DNA of 64,000 nt, taken from contig JACKNX010000001.1 of the NCBI GenBank assembly GCA_024234635.1, positions 248,001-312,000 of the forward strand, in the 5' to 3' direction. The notes beneath the pieces were generated by a model that worked only from the letters and a program-made list of their open reading frames with translations, had not been told where the DNA came from and ran no database searches. This DNA is from Pseudomonadales bacterium. Lineage in GTDB: Bacteria; Pseudomonadota; Gammaproteobacteria; Pseudomonadales; Azotimanducaceae. Each line of letters starts with the position of its first letter. Within the stretch, counting starts at the first letter, position 1. Positions 44,031 through 53,619 of this stretch are shown piece by piece. The translations under genes and the position numbers were made by a program.

Positions 44031-44867
44031 TCAGTCATCCTCGCCAAGCTGACGGGCCAGCTCACCCATCTTCAGCTCACCATCGCGGGTCTGACCACCG
44101 ATCTCCAGGAATTTGCGCATGTTCTTCTGGGCGCCTTCGGTTCTGAGCAGCCGCTGGAACAGGTACGCCTCGTCGCGCAGGCCCTCTTCGATGGGCTGCT
44201 CCGCGCCATCCACCGACGCTTTGGCGAGCCGCACCGCTTCCACCGGAAACGACGCGATACGCTGCGCAAGCGTCTGCACCCAGCCGTCGATCTCATCCGC
44301 TTCGAAGATGCGGTTGAGGTACCCCCAGCGCTCCGCCGTAACAGCGTCCAGGTCATCGCCACCCAGCACGATCTCCATGGCCCGTCCACGACCGACCAGG
44401 CGCGGCAGGCGTTGCGTGCCGGTACCGCCAGGCAGAATGCCAAGTGGTACTTCCATCTGATTGATCACCGTACGGCCCCGCACACCAAAACGCATGTCGC
44501 AGCTCGCGGCAAGTTCGGAGCCGCCGCCACCCACACGCCCCTCGATCTGGGCGATGGTGACCTTGTCCATGGTGCGAAAGCGCTCGCACATCACGTGGTA
44601 GGGATTGAGCTCGCCGTCCCGCTCGGCCGGTTGATCGGTCGGGAACGTGAGGATCGCCGAGACATCGAAGTGCGCCAGGAAGAACTCGGAATTGGCGCTT
44701 TTCAGCACGACGACGGTCAGATTCGGGTCTGCCTTCAACTCGCCGGCCAGCGCGGCCAGTTCACCGTAGAGTGGCGGCGTGATGACGTTGATGGGCGGAT
44801 TATCGATGGTGACGGTCGCCACCCTGCCTTTGATAGCCACACTCAGCAGCTTGTAGTCGTATGCCAT
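44031..44867 (-). CDS. Enoyl-CoA hydratase/isomerase
   Basis: A 278-residue crotonase. Oxyanion loop NSEFFLAHFDVSAIL and GRVGGGGSELAASCD are present, with both catalytic glutamates by alignment (SELA and NQMEVPLG). The N-terminus MAYDYKLLSVAIKGRVATVT is normal from the ATG at 44867. It is a single leftward gene, divergent from the M20 amidohydrolase, so its substrate cannot be deduced from neighbours. Confidence 0.87.
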   Translation of the reverse strand: MAYDYKLLSVAIKGRVATVTIDNPPINVITPPLYGELAALAGELKADPNLTVVVLKSANSEFFLAHFDVSAILTFPTDQPAERDGELNPYHVMCERFRTMDKVTIAQIEGRVGGGGSELAASCDMRFGVRGRTVINQMEVPLGILPGGTGTQRLPRLVGRGRAMEIVLGGDDLDAVTAERWGYLNRIFEADEIDGWVQTLAQRIASFPVEAVRLAKASVDGAEQPIEEGLRDEAYLFQRLLRTEGAQKNMRKFLEIGGQTRDGELKMGELARQLGEDD

Positions 44868-45001
44868 GGCCTCTCCCGCGATGTTGTCGATACGGCGCCG
44901 CACTTTAGCACCTTGGCGTCTCACCGGGCATCTGCCCGCCGGCAGCGCGCGGCAGGACGACGTTCCGGGCATAATTCCCGTCTTCCGGGGAGGAGTCGAC
45001 G

Positions 45002-46192
45002 ATGAGCAGCAGCCTGTACGACCGCGTGTCCGAGCGCATTGACGAGCTGGCCCAGATGCTGGTGGCGACCTCACGCAGCATCCACGCCAACCCGGAACTG
45101 GCGTTCGGGGAATACTTCGCCTGCCGGACGCTGGGCGAAATACTGACCCGGCAAGGTCTGGATGCCAGAAGTGATGTGTGGTCGCTGCCAACGGCGCTGG
45201 AGGCGAACCTGCCGACGCGGGGCGGCGGACCGACCGTTGCCCTGCTGGCCGAGTACGATGCGCTGCCCGGCATCGGCCATGCCTGCGGACACAACCTTAT
45301 TGCCACCGCCGCCCTCGGTGCGACGCTGGGATTGCTCAGCGTGGCTCGCGAACTGCCCGGTCACGTGCGGTTTCTGGGTACGCCCGCCGAGGAAAAAGGC
45401 GGCGGCAAGGAGCTGATGGCGCGTGCCGGCGCCTTCGATGGTATCGACGCCGCGATGATGATCCATCCTGCAGGGGTCAACATGGCGACCATGCCCTGCA
45501 TCTGCGTGGCGGAAGTTCGGGTCACGTATCACGGCCGCGCCGCGCATGCATCCGCCATGCCGCACAAGGGCATCAACGCGCTCGATGGTCTGTTGCTGGC
45601 TTACCAGGCGATCGCCAACCTGCGCCAGCACATCCGCGCCAGCGAGCGCATCCACGGCATCATCACGGACGGCGGGCTGGCCCCCAACATCGTGCCGGAA
45701 CGCGCCGCGGGAGAGTTCTATGTGCGGGCTGCCAACGAGAAGGCTCTGGCTGCCCTGAAGCCACGTGTGCAGGCCTGTTTCGAGGCGGGCGCCGTCGGCA
45801 GCGGCTGCACCGTGGATATCGAGTGGGCCGGCGTGGACTACCTGGATCTGAATACCAACTGGCCGCTGGCGGATCGTTTCCAGGCGCACGCGGAAGCGTG
45901 CGGCAGAACCTTCGTGCCGCGGGAAAAACTAGCCGGCTCACCCGCGGGCAGCACCGATATGGGCAACGTAAGCTATCGCGTGCCCGCCATTCATCCCATG
46001 CTGGCTGCCGCCCCCGCGAACGTTGTCATCCACCATCCGGATTTTGCGCGCTGGGCCGGCTCCGAACTGGGTGACCGCGCGGCGCTGGACGGCGCCAGGG
46101 CTCTGGCGCTGACGGCGCTGGACTATCTCACCGACCCGGCGCTCCAACAGGCCAGCACACACGCGTTTGAGGTATCGAAGGGGTTGTCATGA
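45002..46192 (+). CDS. M20 family amidohydrolase (PM20D2/AbgB-like)
   Basis: A 396-residue metallo-hydrolase. LLAEYDALPGIGHACGHN carries the first metal ligands, GTPAEEKGGGK the catalytic Glu pair, and MMIHPAG a further His. The Glu-Tyr-Asp form of the metal motif is typical of the PM20D2/aminobenzoyl-glutamate branch, which splits N-acyl or dipeptide-like bonds. The next gene starts inside its stop (ATGA), so a coupled function is probable. Confidence 0.87.
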   Translation: MSSSLYDRVSERIDELAQMLVATSRSIHANPELAFGEYFACRTLGEILTRQGLDARSDVWSLPTALEANLPTRGGGPTVALLAEYDALPGIGHACGHNLIATAALGATLGLLSVARELPGHVRFLGTPAEEKGGGKELMARAGAFDGIDAAMMIHPAGVNMATMPCICVAEVRVTYHGRAAHASAMPHKGINALDGLLLAYQAIANLRQHIRASERIHGIITDGGLAPNIVPERAAGEFYVRAANEKALAALKPRVQACFEAGAVGSGCTVDIEWAGVDYLDLNTNWPLADRFQAHAEACGRTFVPREKLAGSPAGSTDMGNVSYRVPAIHPMLAAAPANVVIHHPDFARWAGSELGDRAALDGARALALTALDYLTDPALQQASTHAFEVSKGLS

Positions 46193-47259
46193 ACAACGCG
46201 AAGCCGCCCATCGTCAGCGAGCCCGAGGACGTGACCGCGGATTGGCTCACGGCCGTACTTCGCCACGCGGGACAGGACGCCACGGTTTCCGGGTTCACCG
46301 CGCGCGATGTCGGCACCGGGCAGGTCGGGCGCAGCGTGCGCTTTTCGCTGACATACGCGGATGGCAGCGGCCCCGCCTCCATCGTCGGCAAGTTCGCCTC
46401 CAGCGATCCCACCAGCCGTGCCACCGGGATAGCACAGCGCAACTACTTCAAGGAGGTGATGTTCTACAACGATGTGCTGCCCACGGTCACCATCCGCACA
46501 CCCAAACCCCTCCTTGCCGCCATCGAGCCGGCGACTCACGCGTTCTGCCTCATGCTGGAGGACATGACCCCTGCTCGCCAGGGCGACCAGATTCAGGGCT
46601 GCAACGTCGCTGAGGCGCGGCTTGCCGTACGTGAAGCCGCTGGTCTGCACGGCCCCCGCTGGAACGACCCGACACTGGCCGACATCGAATGGCTGCAACC
46701 CAACGCGGCGCTCGGCCCTGATCACTTCATCACGTTCTGGAATCAGCTCTACCCGGGATTCATCGACCGCTACCACGACCGCCTGCCGCCCGAACACCGC
46801 AGACTGCTGGAGCGCTTCACCGGCAAACTCGACCGCTGGACACAACCGCCACCCGGTCCGCAGGCGCTGACCCACGGGGACTACCGGCTGGACAACATGC
46901 TGTTTGGCGATCGCTGTCCGCTGGCGGTCGTCGACTGGCAGACGGTGAGCATCGGCAATCCGGTCAGCGACGTAGCCTACTTTCTGGGCGCGGGCCTGCT
47001 GCCGGAAAACCGCGCCCTGCACGAGCGGGAACTGGTGCGGGAATACCACGACGCGCTGCAGTCGACCGGGGTGAGCGACTACGATTTCGAAACCTGTTTT
47101 CGCGACTACCGCCGCTACAGCTTCAGCGGCCTGATCATGGCGGTCATCGCCTCGATGATCGTGGTGCAGACCCCGCGCGGCGACGACATGTTCATGGCCA
47201 TGGCGAACCGCCATTCCCGTCAGGCCCTGGAACTGGATGCGGAGGCGCTGCTGGTCTGA
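46189..47259 (+). CDS. Aminoglycoside-phosphotransferase-fold kinase
   Basis: A 356-residue kinase-like protein. The catalytic loop is LTHGDYRLDNMLFGD (His/Asp/Asn), and the metal motif is VVDWQTVSIGNPVSD. The N-terminal lobe starts GTGQVGRSVRF. Similar proteins (DUF1679/EcKinase-like) occur near acyl-CoA dehydrogenases in actinobacteria and proteobacteria and may phosphorylate a small hydroxylated molecule. ATG overlaps the amidohydrolase TGA. Confidence 0.82.
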   Translation: MNNAKPPIVSEPEDVTADWLTAVLRHAGQDATVSGFTARDVGTGQVGRSVRFSLTYADGSGPASIVGKFASSDPTSRATGIAQRNYFKEVMFYNDVLPTVTIRTPKPLLAAIEPATHAFCLMLEDMTPARQGDQIQGCNVAEARLAVREAAGLHGPRWNDPTLADIEWLQPNAALGPDHFITFWNQLYPGFIDRYHDRLPPEHRRLLERFTGKLDRWTQPPPGPQALTHGDYRLDNMLFGDRCPLAVVDWQTVSIGNPVSDVAYFLGAGLLPENRALHERELVREYHDALQSTGVSDYDFETCFRDYRRYSFSGLIMAVIASMIVVQTPRGDDMFMAMANRHSRQALELDAEALLV

Positions 47260-47644
47260 ACCCATCAGGCTGCCGGCAGAGCAGTCTGGGAAGCCAGCCA
47301 GGGATGGCTGGCCTGTAAATACAGCGGAAAACGCTGCATTTCGCGCAAGTCGGCGAAGCCGCCGACCGCTGAAACAGGTCCAGGAGGGACTATTTCAGCA
47401 TCCTGCCAATACCGTCCGACACTGCGAGGTCGGCCTGCACACGGGGTGGTACGGGTCTGGCGTTTGCGGTGCGCAGGCGAGGCTGCCGGGCATCGCTGTC
47501 AATCAGTCCCAGGCCGTTTCCAACCGGCACCGTAGCGCCAGACAGCCGCGTGCCGGTGGGTCGGGACAACCGTCCGGGTCTTGACCGGCCCTCCATGCCT
47601 GTGTTCGAGTGGGTGACGTCTTTGCCGAATCAAAAAACAGTCTC
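47260..47644. other. Intergenic gap holding a structured repeat
   Basis: The first 145 bases of this 385-base gap are occupied by the repeat at 47266-47405. The remaining 240 bases have no recognisable gene. They must contain the promoter or leader for the acyl-CoA dehydrogenase, but no clear boxes are visible. Confidence 0.6.
47266..47405 (+). repeat. MITE-like structured repeat, copy 1
   Basis: About 140 bases matching 60956-61093. Shared blocks are CCAGGGATGGCTGGCC, AGCGGAAAACGCTGCATTT, CGGCGAAGCCG and GGAGGGACTATTTCAGCATC. Each block is a small palindrome. The right end CTATTTCAGCATCCTG is preserved; the left end is worn. It has no coding capacity. Confidence 0.85.
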
Positions 47645-48826
47645 ATGCACGTTTCCTTCAGCGACGAACACGAAGCGTTCCGTGAGGAAGTACGCGCCTT
47701 TCTGGCGGAACACCTCACCGACGAACTGCGCCAGGCGCAGCGGGATTGCCCGGGCATTTTCCTGGACTACGAACACAACATCCGCTGGCACCGCATCCTG
47801 CATGCCAGGGGCTGGGTAGCGCCCTCGTGGCCAAAAGAATACGGTGGCACGGGCTGGGATCTCACCCGACGTTACATCTGGACCACGGAATGCACCCTGG
47901 CGGGCGCCCCGAGCACCGCGCCGATGGGACTCGGCATGTGCGGCCCCATGCTCATCGGCCACGGCACGCCGGAGCAGAGAGCCTACTATCTGCCACGCAT
48001 ACTCTCCGGCGAAGACTACTGGTGCCAGGGCTACTCCGAGCCGGGATCGGGCTCGGATCTGGCGAGCCTCGCACTGAAGGCCGACCGCGACGGCGACGAG
48101 TTCGTGTTGAACGGCAGCAAGATATGGACAACCCACGCCCACTACGCCAACCGCATGTTCTGCCTGGTCCGCACGCGCGCCGGCGGCAAGCCCCAGGACG
48201 GCATCACCTTCCTGCTACTGGATATGGACACGCCCGGCATTCGCGTGGAGCCCATCGTTTTCGCCTCCGGCACACACGAGGTGAACCAGGTGTTCTTCGA
48301 CAACGTGCGTGTTCCCGTCGGCAACGTGGTGGGCGCTGTCGACAAGGGCTGGACCGTCGCCAAGTACCTGCTGGAATTCGAACGCGGCGGTGGTGGCATA
48401 GCGGCGCAGCAGACGGCTCTGAAACGCGTGCGACGACTGGCGGCAGCCGTCGCCGCTGATGGCAGGAGCCTGCTGGATGACGCCGCCTTCCGCCGCAAGC
48501 TTGATGCTGCTGACGTGCGTCTTCAGGCAATCCAGTACGCCGAATTCCGCACCATGGCGCGGCTGTCGCGCGGGCAGAATCCGGGCCCGGAATCGTCGAT
48601 CATGAAAAATCTGAGCGCCGACATGGGACAACACCTCACCGAACTGGCCCTGGAAGCCACCGGCTACACCGGCATGACCTTGCCCAACGCGGGTGGTGGC
48701 GCGCTCGCCTCGGGCGAAGGCAGCACCGCGTTCCTTCGCTACTTCAACCTGCGGGCGTCATCCATTGCCGGAGGCACCAACGAAGTACAGAAGAACATCG
48801 TCGCCAAACTCGTACTCGGACTCTGA
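47645..48826 (+). CDS. Acyl-CoA dehydrogenase
   Basis: A 393-residue flavoprotein with CQGYSEPGSGSDLASL (FAD/substrate segment), NGSKIWTTHAHYA, FERGGGG and the C-terminal SIAGGTNEVQKNIVAKLVLG. I chose the ATG at 47645 (MHVSFSDEHEAFREEV); GTG at 47609 is also in frame. The catalytic base is not obvious in the usual C-terminal position. It is likely co-transcribed with the crotonase that follows 46 bases later. Confidence 0.88.
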   Translation: MHVSFSDEHEAFREEVRAFLAEHLTDELRQAQRDCPGIFLDYEHNIRWHRILHARGWVAPSWPKEYGGTGWDLTRRYIWTTECTLAGAPSTAPMGLGMCGPMLIGHGTPEQRAYYLPRILSGEDYWCQGYSEPGSGSDLASLALKADRDGDEFVLNGSKIWTTHAHYANRMFCLVRTRAGGKPQDGITFLLLDMDTPGIRVEPIVFASGTHEVNQVFFDNVRVPVGNVVGAVDKGWTVAKYLLEFERGGGGIAAQQTALKRVRRLAAAVAADGRSLLDDAAFRRKLDAADVRLQAIQYAEFRTMARLSRGQNPGPESSIMKNLSADMGQHLTELALEATGYTGMTLPNAGGGALASGEGSTAFLRYFNLRASSIAGGTNEVQKNIVAKLVLGL

Positions 48827-48872
48827 GGGGCTTCCGGTTCCGACAGCAAAACAACTGCACAAGGAGTAGATC

Positions 48873-49607
48873 ATGGCATTGGTGGAGCGACACGACGACA
48901 ACGGTCTGGCCATTCTTTCACTGAACCGTCCGGATGCATTGAATGCCCTATCGCCTGCGCTGTTCGTCGAACTTCGCGCGCACATCGATGCCATCGCCGA
49001 GGCGACCGACCAGGTGGGCTGTGTCATCCTCTGCGGAAACGGACGCGCCTTTTCCGCGGGCAACGATCTGAAAGCGATACAGGCAGGTGAAGTTGCACCT
49101 TCCCGCCACTTCCAGGCGGAGACCCTGGACGCCATCGAGGCGCTGCCGCAGCCTGTCATTGCGGCAGTTCAGGGCCACTGCTACACGGGTTCGCTGGAGC
49201 TTGCTCTCGCCTGCGATCTGCTGGTTGCCGCTGACGACGCGCGCTTCGCCGATACCCACGGCAAGTGGGGCATGTCGCCGACGTGGGGTATGAGCCAACG
49301 GTTGCCCCGGCGGGTCGGGCTGCTGAAAGCAAAAGAAATCATGTTCAGCGGCCGTGTGGTCGGGGGTGAGGAAGCCGCACGCATCGGCCTGGCGAATGCG
49401 TGCGTACCCCGGGATGACCTGATGGCACAGACAATCGCCATGGCACGAGGTTTCCTGGAAAATTCCTGGTTCACCCTGCGCGCGGACAAGATGCTGGTGA
49501 ACAAGGGCCTGAACTACACCCTGGCGGACGGTCTGCGCTTCGAGCGCGAGAACAGCCCCGGACGCGGGCCGGACCTGGAGCAGCGGCTGAAAAACTTCGG
49601 CCGCTAG
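48873..49607 (+). CDS. Enoyl-CoA hydratase/isomerase family protein
   Basis: A 244-residue crotonase. NGRAFSAGNDLKAI and QGHCYTGSLELALACD are the oxyanion loops. The Glu144 equivalent is kept (SLELALACD) but the Glu164 position reads His (ADTHGKWG), so it may be an isomerase or other variant. AAGGAG lies 8 bases before the ATG. The gene follows an acyl-CoA dehydrogenase, giving two consecutive steps of beta-oxidation type. Confidence 0.85.
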   Translation: MALVERHDDNGLAILSLNRPDALNALSPALFVELRAHIDAIAEATDQVGCVILCGNGRAFSAGNDLKAIQAGEVAPSRHFQAETLDAIEALPQPVIAAVQGHCYTGSLELALACDLLVAADDARFADTHGKWGMSPTWGMSQRLPRRVGLLKAKEIMFSGRVVGGEEAARIGLANACVPRDDLMAQTIAMARGFLENSWFTLRADKMLVNKGLNYTLADGLRFERENSPGRGPDLEQRLKNFGR

Positions 49608-49631
49608 CCGCACCCCGTCGGGCCGCTTTCC

Positions 49632-51848
49632 ATGTCAGTGGCCATTCTTGTCAACATCGTCTGCATTGCGGTCATCACCGCCAATGCACTGTTCATGCTG
49701 TCACGCTGGGCGCCCCAGGCGTTATCGCCCTGGCTGCAGTTTGGCGTCACGGCGCCGTTTCTGTTCAGCGTCGGCAATCTCGGCGCCAACGTCTACGCCG
49801 GTGACGCAACCGGCTACGCGCTGTCGCTTTCACTGCTCTACTCCGGCCTCATCTGGACGGTCTGCAGCTGGTGGATCATCACCGCGCGCCTGGTCGGCAT
49901 GCAGGGTCACCCGCTAACGCTGCCACGGTGGTTATGGCGGGACATCCCCGTGGGGTTGTGCCTGGCCGGCTGGTTGAGCGCGCTTACCAATCCGTGGCAC
50001 GGCCTGTTCCTCACGCCAGTGCCGGGATTCCGCAGCGACTACGGCGTACTCTGGTACGCCAACGGCGCCGTGTTGTGGGTACTGATTGGTCTGGTAGTGG
50101 CTCTGGTGGTGCATCGCCACCGGCGCTCACCCTATGCCAGCGATCGCGCGCAACTGCGCCTTTGCGCAATCTCGGTGACCCTGCCCACACTGCTCAATGC
50201 CACCTACACGCTACTGCCAACGCCGGTTCGGTTCGACCCGACCGTCATCGGGATCGCCATCAGCACGTCGCTTCTGGTCCTTGCCGTGTATCGCGGCCAG
50301 CTCCACGCCGCCACCACCGTACGCGTGCAGGATTGGCTTGACACCAACCCGCTACCCGGCCTGCTGGTGGACCGGCACGACCGGCTACTGTTCGCCAATC
50401 GCAGTTTCCAGGCGCTGCTGGGAAACCCCCCGTTGCACCAGCCGATATCCGACTGGTTGCGTGAGGTACTGGGTGCCGCCAACGAATGGCCGCAGGGCGC
50501 CCGTCTGGAGGACATGCCCAACCGCGTATGGCAGATCGACGGCCGGCCGGATCGCTGGTTCGAGTTCGAACGCCGGCCCGTGGAACATGGCGGTCTGGTT
50601 GTCGGCGCTGCCTGGATCATGCATGACGAAACCCGGCGCGTGAACATGGATGCTGTCCTGCAATCCGCCCGCCAGGTCGAAAGCCTCGGTCTGATCGCCG
50701 GTGGCGTGGCGCATGATTTCAACAACCTGCTCGTCAGCATCATGGGCAACGCTGAGCTGGGAGAATTGTTTGCCGAAAAGGATCCTCGGCGGGCGCGGGA
50801 ATACTTCACGCGCATCCGCAAGGCCGGGGAACAGGGTGCGGAACTGGCCCGGCAACTGCTGACCTATGCCGGCAAGGGCCAGGTCTCGCTCAGCGACGTG
50901 GATATCAACGAGCTTCTGCGTACCACCGCTGACCTCCGCCGCGGGTCGATGGCCTGGAATGTCAGCATTGCGCTGGCACTGGACGAAACCACTCCACCGC
51001 ATGCGCTGGCGGATCGCAGCCAGGTCAGTCAGATACTGCTCAACTTCGTGGTCAACGCGGAGGAAGCCTTGCGGGCCGAACCCGGCAACATCCGGCTTGT
51101 CAGCGGTCACGCCCGACTTGAACGCGACGAACTCGCGGAACTGCTCGCAGGCAGTGAACTCGAGCCCGGCGACTACGTTTTCTTCCGCGTGGAAGACAAT
51201 GGACCGGGAATCAGCCAGGACACGCTTGCGCGGATGTTCGACCCCTTCTTCTCGACAAAAGCGGTCGGCCGCGGCCTTGGCCTGGCAACCACGCTGGGCG
51301 CCATTCGCAGCAATCGCGGTTGCCTGCAGGTTCGCAGCACACCCGGTCAGGGCACCCGTTTCACGATCTATCTGCCGCGGGCCATGGCCCGGCAGCAGAC
51401 GACAAGGGACAACCCCAGCACCGATCTGGACGTCTGGCAGGGGAAAGCAGCCGTTGTGCTGGACGACAACGAAGCGGTACGGGCCGTGCACCGGCAGATG
51501 CTCGAACATCTCGGGTTCCGCCTGCCGGCACGCTACATCACGGTGGACGAAGCGGTGACCATGGCCAATCGGCTGGACCTCGCGGTAGTGGATCAGACGA
51601 TGCCCGGGCTACCGGGAGAACTGGCCGTGCAACGACTGCGCGCGGCCAACCCCCACCTGGCGGTCATCCTCGCCAGTGGCTATGCGTCGGGGGAGTCTCC
51701 CACGGTATCGCCCACGACCAGCGTGGTTCATCTGCAGAAGCCGTTTTCACTGGGGAGTCTGGTCAGCGCGATAACGGCGGCATTCATTGCCGCCGTTGAC
51801 ACGGACGAAGCGGCAATCAGCCCGCCAGATCGTCCACGGAACGAATGA
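49632..51848 (+). CDS. Hybrid sensor histidine kinase with 7TM input domain
   Basis: A 738-residue protein. Residues 1-225 form seven hydrophobic segments of the HisKA_7TM type. A PAS-like domain follows (GLLVDRHDRLLFANRSF, about 245-262), then the H-box GGVAHDFNNLLVSIMGN with His361, an ATPase domain (VEDNGPGIS, GRGLGLA) and a C-terminal receiver (VVLDDNEAVR) with Asp654 in VVDQTMPG. HDFNN-type kinases often pass phosphate through their own receiver to a separate regulator, none of which is adjacent. The stop overlaps the convergent clpP-like gene by 32 bases. Confidence 0.88.
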   Translation: MSVAILVNIVCIAVITANALFMLSRWAPQALSPWLQFGVTAPFLFSVGNLGANVYAGDATGYALSLSLLYSGLIWTVCSWWIITARLVGMQGHPLTLPRWLWRDIPVGLCLAGWLSALTNPWHGLFLTPVPGFRSDYGVLWYANGAVLWVLIGLVVALVVHRHRRSPYASDRAQLRLCAISVTLPTLLNATYTLLPTPVRFDPTVIGIAISTSLLVLAVYRGQLHAATTVRVQDWLDTNPLPGLLVDRHDRLLFANRSFQALLGNPPLHQPISDWLREVLGAANEWPQGARLEDMPNRVWQIDGRPDRWFEFERRPVEHGGLVVGAAWIMHDETRRVNMDAVLQSARQVESLGLIAGGVAHDFNNLLVSIMGNAELGELFAEKDPRRAREYFTRIRKAGEQGAELARQLLTYAGKGQVSLSDVDINELLRTTADLRRGSMAWNVSIALALDETTPPHALADRSQVSQILLNFVVNAEEALRAEPGNIRLVSGHARLERDELAELLAGSELEPGDYVFFRVEDNGPGISQDTLARMFDPFFSTKAVGRGLGLATTLGAIRSNRGCLQVRSTPGQGTRFTIYLPRAMARQQTTRDNPSTDLDVWQGKAAVVLDDNEAVRAVHRQMLEHLGFRLPARYITVDEAVTMANRLDLAVVDQTMPGLPGELAVQRLRAANPHLAVILASGYASGESPTVSPTTSVVHLQKPFSLGSLVSAITAAFIAAVDTDEAAISPPDRPRNE

Positions 51849-52413
51849 TGCGACCGACCAGGCCATAGGCCACCGATTCGTCGGCGCTCATCCAGTAGTC
51901 ACGGTCCGTATCCTGCGCCACCCGTTCCAGCGACTGGCCAGTGCGTGAGGCAATCACGGCGTTGATGCGCTCACGGGTCTTGACGATCTCGCGGGCATGA
52001 ATGGCGATATCGGTGGCATCACCACCGAACCCGCCGGCCGGCTGGTGAATGAGGAAACGGGTGTTCGGCAGGCAAAGTCGGTTCTCCTTCTCCGCTGCCA
52101 GATAGATGTGCGTGGCAATACTGCCCACCCAGCCCGTGCCTATGGTCGTCACGACTGGGCGAATGAACTGGATCATGTCATAGATCACGTCGCCGGACTC
52201 CACATGACCACCGGGAGAACTGATGTACAGCGTGATGGGATCGTCCGACTCATAGGAAAGCGCCAGCAGCTTCTCAGCCGTGCGCCGCGCCACCTCCTGG
52301 TTGACTTCGCCGAACAACGTCAGCGTGCGGTTCTTCAGCAGACCGTTCTCAAGGAAGTTGAAGGCTTTCGCCGCGTCCTCGATATTCGGTTCGCCATCCA
52401 TTCGATTCATCAC
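51817..52413 (-). CDS. ClpP-like protease subunit (divergent paralogue)
   Basis: A 198-residue ClpP-fold protein. The catalytic triad is complete: Ser98 in WVGSIATHI, His123 in FLIHQPAGG and Asp168 in QDTDRD. The Ser motif differs from the usual GQAASMGA, so it is probably a second ClpP and not the main one. No clpX or tig is adjacent, contrary to the standard clpP operon. It would need a partner ATPase from elsewhere. The 3' end runs 32 bases into the kinase gene on the other strand. Confidence 0.83.
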   Translation of the reverse strand: MMNRMDGEPNIEDAAKAFNFLENGLLKNRTLTLFGEVNQEVARRTAEKLLALSYESDDPITLYISSPGGHVESGDVIYDMIQFIRPVVTTIGTGWVGSIATHIYLAAEKENRLCLPNTRFLIHQPAGGFGGDATDIAIHAREIVKTRERINAVIASRTGQSLERVAQDTDRDYWMSADESVAYGLVGRIIRSVDDLAG

Positions 52414-52481
52414 GTTACACCTCGACTTCGGGGTACGGTAAAGTCGGTGATTCTACACCAGACACGGAAGGGGAAACCGCG

Positions 52482-53402
52482 ATGCCCTTGGCAGCCGAGT
52501 ACGAAGCGATGTTTCAGCAACTGGCCAGCCAGCCGGCAGCACCCGCACTGAGCGAACTGCCGCCAGCCGGGGGACGGGAGATGTATCGCATGATGCGCCC
52601 GGTGGAGCCGGATCTGGCAATCGGCAGTGTCGAGAACTGCACCATCGCGGGCAGGCAGGGTGATATTCCGCTGCGGATCTACACCCCCGCTGGCGAGGGC
52701 AAACGTCCCGTGGTTGTGTTTTATCACGGCGGGGGATGGGTGATCGGCGACCTGGAAACCGCCGACGCGGCCTGTCGCGACATGGCCAACGGACTCGGCG
52801 CGGTGGTGGTCTCGGTGGACTACCGACTTGCGCCCGAACACCGCTTCCCGGCGGCCGTGGATGACAGCTACGACGCGCTGTGCTGGGCGGACGCAAACCG
52901 CGACAGTCTGGGCGGCGACGGCAGACTGCTTGTCACCGGCGAGAGCGCCGGCGGCAATCTCGCCGCCATCATGTGTCTGCGCGCCCGCGACGCGGCTGGC
53001 CCCGCCATTACCGCCCAGCTCCTGCTCTATCCGGTGGTGGATGCCGACATGAGCCGCGACTCCTACCGTCGCAACGGCGAAGGCTACCTGCTGACCACGG
53101 ACACCATGCAATGGTTCTGGGACCAGTATTGTCCGGTGGACCAGCGTGGGAATCCGGACGCATCGCCGCTGCGCGCCACCAGCCATGCGAACCTGCCGCC
53201 GGCCATTGTGGTGACCGCCGAGTTCGATCCGCTGTGCGACGAAGGCGCAGCTTATGCGGCAGCGCTCAACGCCGCCGGCGTGGCCGTACAGCACACGTGC
53301 TACCCGGGTCTGGTGCACGACTTCTTTGCCACCGCGCGCCTGTTTCCCTGCAGCCGCGCGGCCGTGGACGATGTGTACGCAACGGTAAAGCGGGCGATCT
53401 GA
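52482..53402 (+). CDS. Alpha/beta hydrolase of the hormone-sensitive lipase family
   Basis: A 306-residue esterase. HGGGWVIGDLETAD is the oxyanion-hole motif, GESAGGNLA the nucleophile elbow, with the Asp in AEFDPLCDEG and the His in PGLVHDF. This is the full pattern of family IV (HSL) carboxylesterases, which cleave short to medium acyl esters. It is preceded by a GGAAGGGG site and stands alone. Confidence 0.9.
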   Translation: MPLAAEYEAMFQQLASQPAAPALSELPPAGGREMYRMMRPVEPDLAIGSVENCTIAGRQGDIPLRIYTPAGEGKRPVVVFYHGGGWVIGDLETADAACRDMANGLGAVVVSVDYRLAPEHRFPAAVDDSYDALCWADANRDSLGGDGRLLVTGESAGGNLAAIMCLRARDAAGPAITAQLLLYPVVDADMSRDSYRRNGEGYLLTTDTMQWFWDQYCPVDQRGNPDASPLRATSHANLPPAIVVTAEFDPLCDEGAAYAAALNAAGVAVQHTCYPGLVHDFFATARLFPCSRAAVDDVYATVKRAI

Positions 53403-53619
53403 CGTTCGACCAGCACCGATGGCGGAACCTGGAACGTAGGCGCAACCTCGTCGCTTGCCAACCAGCCACTTGCCTGGCTGCGGGACGGGAACGCTCCCCG
53501 CGCGGAGGCGGCAGCGGCCAGGTCCTCACGCGGATTGCCGCTTCAGCCCGCCCGCCGGGCCGGGTAAACGCTCGGGCACCCCGGCGCGTCCAAGTGAGAA
53601 ACCCCGGGCCGCTGATGCT

